Origin: Halorientalis persicus
Lineage (GTDB): Archaea; Halobacteriota; Halobacteria; Halobacteriales; Haloarculaceae
Reading direction: 5' to 3'
DNA length: 64,000 nt
Assembly: GCF_900110215.1 (NCBI RefSeq)
Contig: NZ_FOCX01000002.1
Location: forward strand, 248,001 to 312,000
A program made the position numbers and the translations under genes. Shown here one piece after another: positions 17,447 to 29,000 of this stretch. Position 1 is the first letter of the stretch. The number at the start of each line of letters is the position of its first letter. The notes under the pieces are model-generated. The model did no database searches, was not told the origin of the DNA, and worked only from the letters and a program-made list of their open reading frames with translations.

Positions 17447-18151
17447 TCAGTTCGCGTCTCGCGCGCCTTCGACGGTCTCGCGGACGGCGTCGACACCCTC
17501 GTCGTGGACGAGGTCGCCGACGATCACCACGTCCGATTCCTGGGCCATCTGGTGGGCCGAGTCGTAGTCGTGGATGCCGCCGCCGTAGAACAGCGTGGCC
17601 TCGTCCAGTGCCTCGTTGGCCGCTCGGACCTTCGATGGATCGCCCAGCGTGCCGGAATACTCGACGTAGACGATCTCCTGGCCGAACATCTGTTCGGCGA
17701 CCTCGGCGTAGGCGGCCACGTCGTCGGCGTCCTGTTCGCAGTCGGCCCCGGTGTAGGTGGCCACGGAGGCCTCGGGGTTGAGGACGATGTACGCCTCCGT
17801 CCAGGTGCGCGACCAGTCGATGTCGTCGTCCAGTCGGACCCACTCCTTGTGCGCGCCGGTCGTCCACGTCACGTCGCCGGCGTTCATCACGATGGGGACG
17901 AGGTAGCCGTCGTGAGCGTCGCTGTGGACGACCGAGGACGGGTTGGACGGCTCGATGTACATCGGGATGTCGTACTTCCCGCAGGCCTCGACGACCCGCT
18001 GCATCTTCTCTTCGGTCATCCCGGTGGTCCCGCCCACCTCGATGGCGTCGGTCCCGGTCGCCGCCACGTCCTCGAACGTCTCACCGTCGACCAGCGACTT
18101 GTCCGGGTCGATCTTCAAAACGTGATCCCACTCCGTCCATGGCCCGCTCAT
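17447..18151 (-). CDS. Geranylgeranylglyceryl phosphate synthase
   Basis: ATG at 18151 ([19 protein letters not shown]) gives 234 residues, typical of archaeal group I GGGPS/PcrB. Visible family features are [52 protein letters not shown] and the phosphate-binding [13 protein letters not shown]. It joins geranylgeranyl diphosphate to sn-glycerol-1-phosphate, the first ether bond of archaeal membrane lipids. The next gene upstream on the same strand is topA, 50 bp away, and the two may be co-transcribed. Family assignment is confident. Confidence 0.93.
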   Translation of the reverse strand: MSGPWTEWDHVLKIDPDKSLVDGETFEDVAATGTDAIEVGGTTGMTEEKMQRVVEACGKYDIPMYIEPSNPSSVVHSDAHDGYLVPIVMNAGDVTWTTGAHKEWVRLDDDIDWSRTWTEAYIVLNPEASVATYTGADCEQDADDVAAYAEVAEQMFGQEIVYVEYSGTLGDPSKVRAANEALDEATLFYGGGIHDYDSAHQMAQESDVVIVGDLVHDEGVDAVRETVEGARDAN

Positions 18152-18201
18152 ACCGGGGCATTCCGACCGACCGTGAAAACTACTTCGGAAAGCCAGCCCG
18201 C

Positions 18202-20694
18202 TCAGTCGGCGGCTTCCGCGCCCACCTGCTGTTGCCACTCCCGTATCTGGTCGGCGCTGACCCCCTGCACCGTCGTCGCGACCTCGTCGGGGTCGACGGT
18301 CTCCAAGTCGGCCAACGTCTCGATGTCGGCCTCGGCCAACTTCTCGGCCGTGCGCTCGCCCAGTCCGTCCAGATCCACCAGATCGTCGACCGCCTGCCGT
18401 GCCTGATACTCCTGGTAGTTACAGATCGGACAGCCCAGTTCCCAGGGCTCGTCACCGTTGTGGACGACCAGTTCCGGCAGATCGTGCTCGTCACAGCGCT
18501 CGTCGGTCACCTCGATCTCGCCCCGGCGCGGGAGCGGCAGGGAGTACTCACAGTCGGGGTAGCGCGTACACCCGACCAACCGCGACCCGTTCCGGAGCTG
18601 TTTGATGGCGAGGTCGCCACCGTGGGACTCACCACAGTCCGGACAGTCACCGATCACTTCGTCCTCGCTCTCGTCGGCCTCGTCGGCCCTACACTGCGGA
18701 CAGCCGTGGACGAACGTGTCCCGTCCGGCGAGCATCTTGACGTGCCGGAGCCCGTGTTCCTCACACTCCTCGTCGAGCACCTGTGGCTTGCCGGTACTGG
18801 GCAACGGGAGCGTGTACCGACAGTCCGGGAAGCCGTCACAGCCGACGAAGTGGGAGCCGTGGCGGCTCTGCCGGATCAGCAGGTCGTGATCGCTCTCGGG
18901 ACAGGGGCCCAGCGTCCGGTCGGCCTTCAGCGACTGCTGGAGGTGGTCACCGACCTCCTCGCGTGACTCGTGGAGTTCCTCGAACACGCGTTCGAGCATC
19001 TCTCTGGACTCCTCGGTCACGTCGTCGAGCGTGGCCTCGCCGCCCGCGATGGCTGCCATGTCCGCCTCCAGTTCCGCGGTCATCTCCTCGCTGACGACGT
19101 GGTCGGCGAACTCCTCGGCGGCCTCGACGACGGCTTTGGCCAGCGTCGTCGGCCGCGGCGGGTCGTTCTCGATGTACCCCCGGTCGTAGAGCTTCTCGAT
19201 CGTGTTGTGTCGCGTCGACTTCGTTCCGAGGCCGAGATCCTCCATGCGCTCGATCAGCCGCGACTGGCCGTAGCGACGGGGCGGCTGGGTCTGTTTCGCC
19301 GCCAGTTCCACGTCGCTGACTGCCAGTTCCGCACCCTCTTCCACGTCGGGCACGAAGTTCTCGCTCGCGCTGGAGTAGGGATAGACCGCGTGATACCCCG
19401 GTTCCACCAGGCGCTTGCCGTTGGCCTTCAGCTGACAGCCGTTGGCCTCGGCGACCACGCGCAGGTGTTCCCAGGTGGCCGGTTCCGCGACGGTCGCGAA
19501 AAAGCGGCGGACGATCAGTTCGTAGACTTCCCACTCGTCGTCGTCGAGTTCGCTCCGGTTCGGGAGTTCGCCGGTCGGGTGGATCGGCGGGTGGTCGGTC
19601 GTCTCCTCGTCGCCCCGCGTGGGTTCGATCTCGTCGAGGTTGAGGAGACCGGCGGCGTCCTCGCCGAAGGCTCCGGTGTCGGTAAAGGCCGCGAGCAGTT
19701 CCTCGGGGTCGAGGTCCTCGGGGTACACAGTGTTGTCCGTCCGCGGGTACGTGACGTAACCGGCGGTGTACAGCTCCTCGGCCATGCTCATCGCGCGCTG
19801 GGCGGAGTAGCCCAGCGAGCCCGCGGCGCTGATGAACGCCGTGGTGTTGAACGGCGCGGGCGGGTCGTCGGTCCGGGTACGCCGTCGGACTTCGGTGACG
19901 GTCGCGCTGGACGCGTCCTGCAACCGTTCGTGAGCGTCCTCGGCGGCGTCCTCGTCCCAGACGCGTTCGGCCTCCTTGCCGTCGTCGTCGTAGAAGTACT
20001 GGGCCTCGAAGGACTGGTCGTCCTCGGTGAGGTCCGCGAACAGCTCCCAGTAGTCGTCGGGCTCGAAGGCCTCGATCTCGCGTTCGCGGTCGACGATCAG
20101 CTTCAGCGTCGGCGACTGCACCCGCCCGACGGAGATGAAGTCCTCACCCAGTTGCCGGGCCGACAGCGAGAGAAAGCGCGTGAGCGCCGCGCCCCAGATC
20201 AGATCGATGATCTGGCGGGCCTCGCCCGCCGCCGCCAGATCGAAGTCCAGATCGTCCGGGTCCGCGAAGGCGTCTTTCACCTCGCGCTCGGTGATCGAGG
20301 AGAAGCGCACCCGCTTGATCGGCACGTCGGTCTCGTCGCGGATGATCTCGTAGGCCTCCTTGCCGATCAACTCGCCCTCGCGGTCGTAGTCGGTCGCGAT
20401 GACGGCCTCGTCGGCCCGGCCCGCGAGCTGGCGGAGCGTGCGGACGATGTTCTCCTTGGTCGCGGACTTGGTGATGTCGGCGTCGATCAGCTCGACGGGT
20501 TCGACGTCGCGCCAGTCCGAATACTCCGGCGGGAAGTCGACGCCGACGACGTGACCCGAGAGGCCGACGACGCGCTTGTCGCCCCAGCGGTAGACGTTGA
20601 CGCCGTTCTGGCGTTCGACCTCGGCGCTGTCCTCGCTGAGGATCTCGGCGATGCGCCGCGCGGCGTTGTCCTTCTCGGTGATTATCAACTCCAC
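18202..20694 (-). CDS. topA: DNA topoisomerase I (type IA)
   Basis: I prefer GTG at 20694 ([15 protein letters not shown]). It follows a good Shine-Dalgarno (GGGAGGTG, 20702-20709) with a 7-base spacer, and family members begin at LIITEK; an ATG 13 codons upstream (20733) is the alternative. The protein has 830 residues: a TOPRIM domain with [14 protein letters not shown], the RTDNT region with active-site Tyr316 in YVTYPRTDN, and a long C-terminal tail with several zinc-ribbon motifs (CPESDHD...[16 protein letters not shown]...GCTRYPDC). A final helix-hairpin-helix ([20 protein letters not shown]) ends the protein. It relaxes negatively supercoiled DNA. Confidence 0.95.
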   Translation of the reverse strand: MELIITEKDNAARRIAEILSEDSAEVERQNGVNVYRWGDKRVVGLSGHVVGVDFPPEYSDWRDVEPVELIDADITKSATKENIVRTLRQLAGRADEAVIATDYDREGELIGKEAYEIIRDETDVPIKRVRFSSITEREVKDAFADPDDLDFDLAAAGEARQIIDLIWGAALTRFLSLSARQLGEDFISVGRVQSPTLKLIVDREREIEAFEPDDYWELFADLTEDDQSFEAQYFYDDDGKEAERVWDEDAAEDAHERLQDASSATVTEVRRRTRTDDPPAPFNTTAFISAAGSLGYSAQRAMSMAEELYTAGYVTYPRTDNTVYPEDLDPEELLAAFTDTGAFGEDAAGLLNLDEIEPTRGDEETTDHPPIHPTGELPNRSELDDDEWEVYELIVRRFFATVAEPATWEHLRVVAEANGCQLKANGKRLVEPGYHAVYPYSSASENFVPDVEEGAELAVSDVELAAKQTQPPRRYGQSRLIERMEDLGLGTKSTRHNTIEKLYDRGYIENDPPRPTTLAKAVVEAAEEFADHVVSEEMTAELEADMAAIAGGEATLDDVTEESREMLERVFEELHESREEVGDHLQQSLKADRTLGPCPESDHDLLIRQSRHGSHFVGCDGFPDCRYTLPLPSTGKPQVLDEECEEHGLRHVKMLAGRDTFVHGCPQCRADEADESEDEVIGDCPDCGESHGGDLAIKQLRNGSRLVGCTRYPDCEYSLPLPRRGEIEVTDERCDEHDLPELVVHNGDEPWELGCPICNYQEYQARQAVDDLVDLDGLGERTAEKLAEADIETLADLETVDPDEVATTVQGVSADQIREWQQQVGAEAAD

Positions 20695-20701
20695 GGCGGC
20701 C

Positions 20702-20709
20702 CACCTCCC
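20702..20709 (-). promoter_or_regulatory. Shine-Dalgarno supporting the topA GTG start
   Basis: On the minus strand the site reads GGGAGGTG, complementary to the 16S rRNA 3' end, with 7 bases before GTG at 20694. The competing upstream ATG at 20733 has no comparable site. Confidence 0.6.
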
Positions 20710-20869
20710 GATACGTGGGTGGTCATTCGCCAACTCCTATGCGCAGACCGCTTCTAAAGCTTTCGCCAGGGAGAGGCGCGAAATCGCCGGACTACGCGGG
20801 TACGCGCGCCCACGCGCCGGCGAGCGCACACGTTCAACGCTTATCCGTCGCGGCCGCCACTGTCCGACG

Positions 20870-21631
20870 ATGCTCCGCCGCCTGCTGTCGTGGCTTCCGG
20901 GCCCGGGTGAGGCCAACCGCGACCGACCGTCCCCCGAACAGCGAGCCGACCGCATCCGCGAGATCGGCCGCGATCCGCTGGCCCACGGCCACGACGCGAC
21001 CGAGGAGGTCCTCGCGGCGCTTTCCGACGAGTCCCCGCTCGTGCGGACCACCGCCGCGGAGGTGCTTGGCTCGGTCGAGGTGTACCACGAACTGGTCGCC
21101 GCCGACCCGCTGGTCGACCTGCTGGAGGACCCGGAGCGGCGGGTCCGATATGCGGCCGCCGAGGCGCTGACGGTCACGACCGACGCGACGGTCGTCGACG
21201 ATATTCTGCCGTACGCACTCGCCGACGACCCCGGCGTCCGCGCCGCCGGCGCAGTGGGACTGTACCACGCACTTTCACGGGTCACCTACGAGTTCACGCC
21301 GGCACAGGTCGAGGCCCTGCTCGACGCGTTCGCCGCCGCGATCGAGGGCGACACGACGACGGAGGACAACACGCTCACCCGGGAGTACCTGCTCTCGGCG
21401 ATCGACCGCGGTGCGGCGAGTCGGGATCTGGCGAGCCTCGACGCAGACCGGACGGCGGCCCTCGTCGACGCGCTCGACGACGAGTCGATTGCTGTCGGCG
21501 GGCAGGCCGCCGCCCTGCTCGGCCACGTCGGCAACGAGCAGGCGCGCGCGGCGCTTCGGGACGCCCGCGAGAGCCACCCCGACGAACGGGTCCGGAATGC
21601 CGCGAGCGAGGCGCTGGCCGACGGTACGTAA
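20870..21631 (+). CDS. HEAT-repeat protein
   Basis: ATG at 20870 (MLRRLLSWLPGPGEANRDRP) gives 253 residues. The protein is built from helical pairs with HEAT/PBS-lyase-like character, for example ESPLVRTTAAEVLGSVEVYH, DPERRVRYAAAEALTV, DPGVRAAGAVGLYHAL and the last repeat ESHPDERVRNAASEALADGT. There are no catalytic motifs. Such proteins usually serve as protein-binding scaffolds. The gene is divergent from topA and convergent with gatB, which gives no clear functional hint. Confidence 0.82.
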   Translation: MLRRLLSWLPGPGEANRDRPSPEQRADRIREIGRDPLAHGHDATEEVLAALSDESPLVRTTAAEVLGSVEVYHELVAADPLVDLLEDPERRVRYAAAEALTVTTDATVVDDILPYALADDPGVRAAGAVGLYHALSRVTYEFTPAQVEALLDAFAAAIEGDTTTEDNTLTREYLLSAIDRGAASRDLASLDADRTAALVDALDDESIAVGGQAAALLGHVGNEQARAALRDARESHPDERVRNAASEALADGT

Positions 21632-21667
21632 TCGGGACGCAGAAAAGCGGCGGCGTCAGTAGGATGC

Positions 21668-23185
21668 TTACTCGGCCAGCTCTTCACGCAGCAGTTGATT
21701 CACGTCGCCCGGATCGGCACTGCCGCCGGTCTTTTGCATCACCTGGCCGACGAGGAAGTTGATCGCGTTGTCGTCGCCGTCGTGATAGTCCTCGACGGCA
21801 CCGGGGTTCTCGTCGATGGCCTCGGTGACCGCCGCGGCCACCTCGTCGCCGCTGGTCTTGCCCAGATCCTCCGCCTCGACGATCTCGTCGGGGGCGTCTC
21901 CGTCGTCGAGCATCCCCCGGAGAACCGTCTCGCGCGCGTTCTTCGCGGTGATCTCGTCCTCTGCGACGAGTTCGACCAGCCGCATGGCTTCGTCGAACCG
22001 GTCGTCGATGTCCGTGATGGCCATGTCGCGGTAGTTCAGTTCACCCAGGAGGTTGTCCGCGACCCACGTCGCCGCCAGATCGGGATCGAACTCCTCGGCC
22101 ACGTCCTCGAAGAAGTCCGCGACCTGTTTCGTGCTGGTGAGTTTCGAGGCCGCCTCCTCGCTGAGTCCGTACTCGGCCTCGAAGCGCTCGCGGCGGGCGT
22201 CGGGCAGTTCCGGGATGGCGATCTCCTCTTTCCAGTCGGCGACCTGGAGCGGCGGGAGGTCGGCCTCCCGGAAGTAGCGGTAGTCTTTCTCCTCTTCCTT
22301 CGAGCGCATCGAGACCGTGTTGCCGTGGGTCTCGTTGAAGTGGCGCGTCTCCTGTTCGACCGCGCGCCCCGACTCGACGAGTTTCTTCTGCCGGGACTGC
22401 TCGAAGGCCAGGGCCTTCTCCGCGCCCTTGTGACTGGAGATGTTCTTGACCTCGGTGCGGTTGGCCTCCTCCAGCACGGACTCGGGAATCTCGCCGTCCT
22501 CGTCGACTTCCTCGGCGGGAACCATCGAGAGGTTGGCGTCGATACGGAGCGACCCGTCGCGGCCGGGGTCGAACACGCCGAGGTATTCCAGCACTTCTTC
22601 GAGTTTTTCGAGGAACTTCCGGACTTCGGCAGGTTCGCGGAAGTCCGGTTCGGTGACGATCTCCATCAGCGGCGTGCCGGCGCGGTTGTAGTCGATCAGG
22701 GTGTAGTCGGCGCGCTCGATGGAGACGGTGCGGCTCTCCAGCCCCTCGGTACCTTCCCGGACGTGTTTGATACTGCCGGGGTCCTCTTCGAGGTGAGCCC
22801 GGCGGATGTCGACGCTCCGACGCTGGTCGTCGACGGCAAATTCGAGTTCCCCGTCCTGACAGATCGGCGCGTCGTACTGGGTGATCTGGAAGTTCTTGGG
22901 CAGGTCGGGGTAGTAGTAGTTCTTCCGGTGGAACGTCGTTTCCTCGGGAATCTCGGCGTCGATGGCCTTCCCCACCTTGACGGCGGCCTCGACGGCCCCC
23001 TCGTTGAGGACCGGCAGGGAACCGGGGAGACCGAGACAGACGGGGCAGGTGTGGGTGTTCGGCCCGTCGTCGCCGACGTCGGTCGAACAGCCACAGAAGA
23101 TCTTCGTCGCCGTCTCCAGCTGGACGTGGACCTCCAGCCCGATGACGGCGACGAGATCCCCCGTTTCGGCAGCCTGTGCAGTCAT
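21668..23185 (-). CDS. gatB: Asp-tRNA(Asn)/Glu-tRNA(Gln) amidotransferase subunit B
   Basis: This 505-residue protein has GatB hallmarks: GLEVHVQLETATKIFCGC and CPVCLGLPGSLPVLN with the zinc-site cysteines, then FHRKNYYYPDLPKNFQITQ, YNRAGTPLMEIVTEPD and RIDANLSM. The C-terminal YqeY-like tail ends NFLVGQVMQKTGGSADPG. GatB phosphorylates the side chain of the mischarged aminoacyl-tRNA and receives ammonia from GatA. In archaea GatCAB mainly forms Asn-tRNA, because Gln-tRNA is made by GatDE. gatA and gatC are not in this window. Confidence 0.96.
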   Translation of the reverse strand: MTAQAAETGDLVAVIGLEVHVQLETATKIFCGCSTDVGDDGPNTHTCPVCLGLPGSLPVLNEGAVEAAVKVGKAIDAEIPEETTFHRKNYYYPDLPKNFQITQYDAPICQDGELEFAVDDQRRSVDIRRAHLEEDPGSIKHVREGTEGLESRTVSIERADYTLIDYNRAGTPLMEIVTEPDFREPAEVRKFLEKLEEVLEYLGVFDPGRDGSLRIDANLSMVPAEEVDEDGEIPESVLEEANRTEVKNISSHKGAEKALAFEQSRQKKLVESGRAVEQETRHFNETHGNTVSMRSKEEEKDYRYFREADLPPLQVADWKEEIAIPELPDARRERFEAEYGLSEEAASKLTSTKQVADFFEDVAEEFDPDLAATWVADNLLGELNYRDMAITDIDDRFDEAMRLVELVAEDEITAKNARETVLRGMLDDGDAPDEIVEAEDLGKTSGDEVAAAVTEAIDENPGAVEDYHDGDDNAINFLVGQVMQKTGGSADPGDVNQLLREELAE

Positions 23186-23321
23186 TACTCGCGGTTCGTG
23201 AGCCGCCGGCTAAAGGCTAACGACCCGGGCGAGTGCTGTGGCCGACGGTTCGTCGGCCTGCCACCGTCGCCACGGCGACCGCAGACGCACCTTTCTTGTC
23301 CGTCCTCGCCCAAGTTCGGGT

Positions 23322-23621
23322 ATGGTCTGTGACAAACTGCGCCGCCTGAGTTACGGCTGGCTGCTCGTCCAGGGACTGCTGGCCGCCGCCAGCCCGAAAC
23401 GGAGTATCGATCTGAACGCCAAGCTGTGGGGGCTCGCTTTCGAGAACGCCGACGAGCTGGAGCCGAAACCCTGGTACGTCCGCTCGGTCCGCGCGGCGGG
23501 CGTCGGGATGCTCGCGGCCGGCGGCGTCGGCCTCCTGCTCGAAGAACGGGCCAGCGAGGACGGTGACGACGGGGTCGACGAACCGGACGAACCGATCACG
23601 GTCGAGACCGACGACGCGTAA
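23322..23621 (+). CDS. Small hypothetical protein with hydrophobic segment
   Basis: ATG at 23322 ([20 protein letters not shown]) gives 99 residues. The N-terminal half is amphipathic to hydrophobic. A second hydrophobic stretch ([18 protein letters not shown]) could cross the membrane once, and an acidic tail ends [10 protein letters not shown] do not recognise the family. The gene lies between gatB and the RNA ligase gene and converges with the latter. Base composition and acidity are normal for the region, so I take it as real. Confidence 0.65.
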   Translation: MVCDKLRRLSYGWLLVQGLLAAASPKRSIDLNAKLWGLAFENADELEPKPWYVRSVRAAGVGMLAAGGVGLLLEERASEDGDDGVDEPDEPITVETDDA

Positions 23622-23644
23622 CGCGGGCAGGGACGCCGAGGCCG

Positions 23645-24766
23645 TCACTCCCGGACGATCTGGCCGTCCAGATACGCCCGAACCTTGTCGTTGGTCGCCT
23701 GGGTCTTCTTTGTGAACGTGACGACGCGTTCGCCAGCCTCGCGCTCGTCGGTCTCGATTTCCAGTTGCAGGCCCATGCTCCGGAAGTGCTCGAACAGTTC
23801 GTCGACGATCTCGGGGGGCGCGCGGACGGTGTGGCGCTCGCCGACGGTCGCGCCGCCGTCGATCCGCTCGATGGTGTCGGTCATCGAACAGAGGATCGCC
23901 TCCCCGAGTTCGTGAGCGCGCTCCCGGCGGGCCCGTTCGTCCTCGTCCCACTCGACGGACTGGAAGGCCTCGCGGATGAGCCGCCGGAACATGAACGCCT
24001 GACCGTAGTCGAAGGGCAGGGAGAAGGCGTATTCGAGATTCCCCTGGTTGGCGGCCGACGTGGTGTACTTGAGTTGCTGGTCCACCGAGAGCGTCTTCAT
24101 CACGACGCCCTCGCGGCCGCCGGCGTCCAGTTCCTCGACGATACCCGGGAGTTTCTCGACCGCTTCCTCGGGCGTGAAGACGCCGTGGAAGGGGACCTGC
24201 GGGATGTCGTAGTCGGCACAGAGGTCGCGGCGCTCACGGACGGGCACCGACCCGCCCGTCTCACGGTCGCGCACGTCGAACACCCGGAAATCGAGCGAGT
24301 CGACGTCGGCGTACTCGTGATCGGTGTAGGGGTTCTCCGGGCCGACCATCTCGCCACAGAGCATCAGGTCGGGGTGGTCGGCGAAGAACTCGGCGACGGG
24401 GAGGAGTTCGCGCGCCTGGTAGGTCGTGAACGGGCAGACGATGCCGCTCCGAGTGAACGCGAGGGGTTCGTCGGCGGAATCGTCGCCGACGCGTGCGACA
24501 CGGACGTTGAACCCGTCGAGTTTCTCCTCGACGGCGAGTTCCTCCTCGAAGTGGCGGGGGACGCCGGTCTCGATCACCAGCGTCCGGGGAATCTTCGGGA
24601 AGCCGTCGACGACGGTGTCCTCGATCAGGACCACGCCGCGGTTGAGGTCGCTCCGGTAGTCCGGCAGGTGTTCGTACTCCCGACCGCGGAACGAACGTGT
24701 CTCGAAGTACTCCCGGAGTTCGGCGAACCGCTCGGCCGAGACCGGCAGGGGCTCGTGGTAGTCCAT
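23645..24766 (-). CDS. ATP-dependent RNA ligase, archaeal Rnl3 (Pab1020/MthRnl) family
   Basis: ATG at 24766 ([17 protein letters not shown]) gives 373 residues. The nucleotidyltransferase motif I is [13 protein letters not shown], with Lys82 as the adenylation site. Other conserved segments are [24 protein letters not shown] (motif III/IIIa region), [17 protein letters not shown] (motif IV) and [17 protein letters not shown] (motif V region). Family enzymes are homodimeric archaeal RNA ligases able to join or circularise RNA ends; the natural substrate is unsettled. It is divergent from the PIN-like partner gene at 24899, the arrangement expected for this pair. Confidence 0.9.
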   Translation of the reverse strand: MDYHEPLPVSAERFAELREYFETRSFRGREYEHLPDYRSDLNRGVVLIEDTVVDGFPKIPRTLVIETGVPRHFEEELAVEEKLDGFNVRVARVGDDSADEPLAFTRSGIVCPFTTYQARELLPVAEFFADHPDLMLCGEMVGPENPYTDHEYADVDSLDFRVFDVRDRETGGSVPVRERRDLCADYDIPQVPFHGVFTPEEAVEKLPGIVEELDAGGREGVVMKTLSVDQQLKYTTSAANQGNLEYAFSLPFDYGQAFMFRRLIREAFQSVEWDEDERARRERAHELGEAILCSMTDTIERIDGGATVGERHTVRAPPEIVDELFEHFRSMGLQLEIETDEREAGERVVTFTKKTQATNDKVRAYLDGQIVRE

Positions 24767-24898
24767 ACTGGGACAAGGCCAGTCGGGCCAAAGAAACTCC
24801 GTCGACCTCCCAGTTTCCGGGAATCGCCGGGAGCGATGGGGCGAGGATCCCTCACGACACGCCGTGGACATATTACCCCGGAGGTACTGCGATCAGGT

Positions 24899-25561
24899 AT
24901 GGCAGGCCATCCGCTCAAACAGCGGTTCGTCGTCGACACGTCCGCCTTCCTCACCGACGAGATCAGGCGGGACGGCGAGGACGCCAACGACGCCGTGAAC
25001 CGGTTGCTCGACCTGATCGCGGAGGCGAAACTCGAGCTGAACATCTCCTGTTATATGCCGCCGTCGATCTACGAGGAACTGCACCCGATGCTCGAGGACC
25101 GCGAGATCGACGACGAGGTGTTCTCGAAGCTCAACACCTGGGTCATCAAGAAGAACCCGGCGCGTTACGAGGTGATGATCCCCGCCGAGATCGTCTACGA
25201 GTTCATCGACGAGATGTCCGACCGCGTGGATCGAGGGCTGCGCGTCTCCGAGAAAGCCGTCCGGAAGGCCGAACAGTCCCGCGCCGACGAGATCGAGGAA
25301 CACGAGTACATGACCGAGGTCGACAAGGTGATCTCGGACCTGCGCTCGGAGTACCGCACGACGCTCCGGCAGGGCGTCCTCGACTCCCGTGAGGACTTCG
25401 ACCTGCTGATCCTCGCCCGGGAACTCGACGCCGGCGTCGTCACCGAGGACCAGGGCATCATCAACTGGGCCGAGGACTTCGGTCTGCGCTATCTGAAGGG
25501 CCGGGACTTCCCGACCCTGCTGGAGGAGTACCTGCAGGCGACCGACCGAAGGGAGGACTGA
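24899..25561 (+). CDS. RNA ligase partner protein, PIN domain
   Basis: ATG at 24899 ([20 protein letters not shown]) gives 220 residues. The protein matches the RNA-ligase-partner family (MJ0950-like): [13 protein letters not shown] supplies the first PIN aspartate, [20 protein letters not shown] the later acidic cluster, and [17 protein letters not shown] the C-terminus. It is divergently paired with the Rnl3-family RNA ligase, with 132 bp between the starts. PIN domains are usually metal-dependent RNases, so a cut-and-rejoin system for RNA is an attractive inference. No substrate can be read from the sequence. Confidence 0.9.
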   Translation: MAGHPLKQRFVVDTSAFLTDEIRRDGEDANDAVNRLLDLIAEAKLELNISCYMPPSIYEELHPMLEDREIDDEVFSKLNTWVIKKNPARYEVMIPAEIVYEFIDEMSDRVDRGLRVSEKAVRKAEQSRADEIEEHEYMTEVDKVISDLRSEYRTTLRQGVLDSREDFDLLILARELDAGVVTEDQGIINWAEDFGLRYLKGRDFPTLLEEYLQATDRRED

Positions 25562-25660
25562 CGGCTCCGGCTCCTCGGGGCCGTCCCGCGGATGGCCGGC
25601 GACACCGACGACCGTTTTCACCGCCGCCATTCCTATCAGAAGCTATGTGAATGTCTGACG

Positions 25661-25671
25661 TAACTTTATGC
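25661..25671 (+). promoter_or_regulatory. TATA-like box for the coiled-coil/smc operon
   Basis: TAACTTTATGC is centred about 29 bp before the ATG at 25695, a standard distance for a leaderless archaeal start. It probably drives the short coiled-coil gene and perhaps smc-scpA. Confidence 0.45.
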
Positions 25672-25694
25672 CGACAGGGGCGGGTTGTGTCCCT

Positions 25695-26036
25695 ATGGCG
25701 AGCGGCAATCGCGTCGAGGAACTCGAATCGCGCGTGAACGAACTCGAGGCCACGGTCGACGGCCTGACCGACGAACTCGTCGAGTGCAAGGTACGCATCC
25801 GCGAACTCGAAAACGTCGTCGACGATCAGGTCGGTCTGGACACCATCGACGGGAGCGGCGTCGGCTCGTCGACGCCCCCGGCGGAACGCGAAGCCGACGA
25901 CGCACCGTCCGAGCCCGAACCGGAACCGGAGCCCGAACCGGCACCGGACGCGGAGCCGGCCGAAGCGCCTAAATCCGAGGCCGCCGACGCGGAAGACGAG
26001 ACGGAGTCCGAGGGCAGCGACATCATCGTCGCCTGA
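25695..26036 (+). CDS. Short coiled-coil protein upstream of smc (DUF7518-like)
   Basis: ATG at 25695 (MASGNRVEELESRVNELEAT) gives 113 residues. Residues about 5-45 form a clear heptad coiled coil similar to a leucine zipper. The rest is a low-complexity acidic, Pro/Glu-rich tail with a PEPEPEPEP run. I recall haloarchaeal DUF7518 proteins of this form placed next to smc, but this is from memory. It lies 24 bp upstream of smc on the same strand, so it may assist condensin function; that is inferred from position only. Confidence 0.75.
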   Translation: MASGNRVEELESRVNELEATVDGLTDELVECKVRIRELENVVDDQVGLDTIDGSGVGSSTPPAEREADDAPSEPEPEPEPEPAPDAEPAEAPKSEAADAEDETESEGSDIIVA

Positions 26037-26060
26037 CGGGCTCCGGCCACGAGCACCCCC

Positions 26061-29000
26061 ATGCACATCAAAGAGCTCGTCCTCGACAATTTCAAGAGTT
26101 TCGGCCGGAAGACGCGAATCCCGTTTTACGAGGATTTCACCACCGTGAGCGGCCCGAACGGCTCGGGCAAATCCAACATCATCGATTCGATCCTGTTCGC
26201 GCTGGGCCTGGCCCGCACGTCGGGTATCCGCGCGGAGAAGCTGACCGACCTCATTTACAACCCCGGTCACCAGGACGGCGAGCGTGAGGGCGACGAGGAA
26301 CGCGAAGCCAGCGTCGAGGTCATCCTCGACAACAGCGACAGCACCCTCGAACGAGGGACCGTCGTCAACGCCGCCGGCACCGAAGACGTGGGCGACTGTT
26401 CGGAGATTTCCATCAAGCGCCGCGTCAAAGAGACCGAGGACAACTACTACTCGTACTACTACATCAACGGCCGCTCGGTCAACCTCTCGGACATTCAGGA
26501 CCTGCTGGCACAGGCCGGCGTCACGCCCGAAGGGTACAACGTCGTCATGCAGGGCGACGTGACCGAGATTATCAATATGACCCCGCACGCGCGCAGGGAG
26601 ATCATCGACGAGATCGCCGGGGTCGCCCAGTTCGACGAAAAGAAAGAGGACGCCTTCGAGGAACTGGACGTCGTCGAGGAACGCATCGAGGAGGCCCAAC
26701 TGCGGATCGAGGAGAAACGCGATCGGCTGAGCCAGCTCGAAGACGAACGCGAGACCGCCCTGGAATATCAGGACCTCCGGGAGGACAAGGAGGAGTACGA
26801 ATCCTACCGGAAAGCCGCCGAACTCGAGGACAAGCGCGCGGAACTCGCGGGCGTTCGCGAGGAGATCACCGACCTCGAAGACGAACTCGAGGGTCTCCAG
26901 CGCGAACTCGACGAGCGCCAGGGGAAAGTGGTCCGCCTCGAAGAGGACCTCGAAGACCTAAACGCCGAGATCGAGCGCAAAGGCGAGGACGAGCAGTTAC
27001 GGATCAAACGCGAGATCGAGGAGGTCAAAGGCGAGATCTCCCGTCTGGAAGACGCCGTCGAGAGCGCCGAAGAGAAGATCGAGGACGCCGAGAACGAGCG
27101 CCGACAGGCGTTCGTCCAGATCGACCGGAAACAGGAGGAGATCGACGAGTTGGAGGGCGATATCCGCGAGACGAAGGTCGCCAAGTCCGGCGTCAAAGCC
27201 GACATCCAGGAGAAAGAGGACGAACTCGCCGGACTGGAGGAGCGCATCGAGGAGGTCGGCGCGGAGTTCGAGGAGGTCAAAGACGAACTCGACGAGAAAC
27301 GGGCCGCGCTCGAAGAGGAAAAGAGCGAGAAAAACGACCTCCAGCGCGAGCAAGACCGATTGCTCGACGAGGCGCGCCGGCGCTCGAACCAGCAACGCGA
27401 GAAAGAGGAAGCCATCGAGGAGGCCGAGGCCAGGCTCCCCGAGATCGACGCCGAGATCTCCGACCTGGAGGACGAACTGGAGAAGGCAGCGGAGAACCGC
27501 TCGACCATCTCGGGCGTCGTCGAGGACCTCAAACAGGAGAAACGCGAGTTGCAGTCGGATCTGGACGACATCGAGGACGAGATATCGGCCAAACAGCAGG
27601 AGTACGCCGAACTCGAAGCCAAGGCCGGACAGGACGGCGATTCCTCCTACGGCCGGGCGGTGACGACGATCCTCAACGGGGGCATCGACGGCGTCCACGG
27701 CACGGTCGGTCAGCTGGGTGGCGTCGACCCCGAGTACGCGACGGCGTGTGAGACGGCCGCCGGCGGCCGACTGGCCCACGTCGTCGTCGACGACGACGGC
27801 ATCGGACAGCACTGCATCGAGTACCTGAAATCGCGCAACGCGGGGCGGGCGACCTTCCTGCCGATCACGAAGATGCAGCGGCGGTCGCGCCCGAACCTGC
27901 CGAGTCACGACGGCGTCGTCGACTTCGCGTACAACCTCGTCGACTTCGACCAGGAGTACGCGGGCGTGTTCTCCTACGTCCTGGGCGATACGCTGATCGT
28001 CGACGAGATGGACACGGCCCGGGACCTGATGGGCGACTACCGGATGGTGACCCTCGAAGGCGACCTCGTGGAGAAGTCCGGCGCGATGACCGGCGGGTCC
28101 TCGAAGGGGACCCGGTACTCCTTCTCGGGCGGGCAGGGGCAACTCGAACGGGTCGCCGCGCGGATCAACGACCTCGAAGACGAGCGCCAGTCGATCCGGT
28201 CGGACCTCCGGGACGTGGAGAACCGACTGGACGACGCCCGCGACCGGAAGTCAGACGCCGCGGAGCAGGTCCGGGAGATCGAAAGCGAGATCGAAGCGCT
28301 CGAAACCGAGCGCGAGGAGACCAACGAGCGGATCGAACGGCTGGAGGCCGAACTCGACGAGATCGAGAACGATCGGGAGGCGGTCTCCGACCGGATGGAC
28401 GAACTCGAAGGCGAGATCGAGGAGCGAACGGCCCGTATCGAGGCCATCGAAGACGAGATCGCCGAACTGGAGAGCGAGATCGAGGACTCGGAACTGCCGA
28501 AACTGACGAGTCGGGCCGACGAGGTGCGCGAGGACATCGCGGACCTCGAGGACCGCCGGGACGATCTGGACGGCGACCTGAACGAACTGCAACTGGAAAA
28601 GCAGTACGCCGAGGACGCCATCGAAGAACTCCACGACGACATCGAGGCGGCCCAGAACCGCAAGGCCGACCAGGAGGAACGGATCGAGGACCTGGAAGCG
28701 GAGATCGACGAGCAGGCGGAACTGCTCGAAGCGAAAGAGGCGGCGGTCGCCGATCTGGAGGACGAACTCGCGGACCTCAAAGACGAGCGCGAAGACCTCA
28801 AAGACGAGCTCAAGGAGGCAAAGCAGGTTCGTGACGAACAGCAGTCGAAGGTCACCAGTGTCGAGGACGATCTCGACGACCTGCGGGACGACGAGGACCG
28901 ACTCGACTGGGAGGTCGACGAACTCGAAGGGCAGGTCGGCGACTACGATCCCGAGGACGTGCCCGACCACGACGAGGTCGAGCGCGAGATCGACCGCCTC

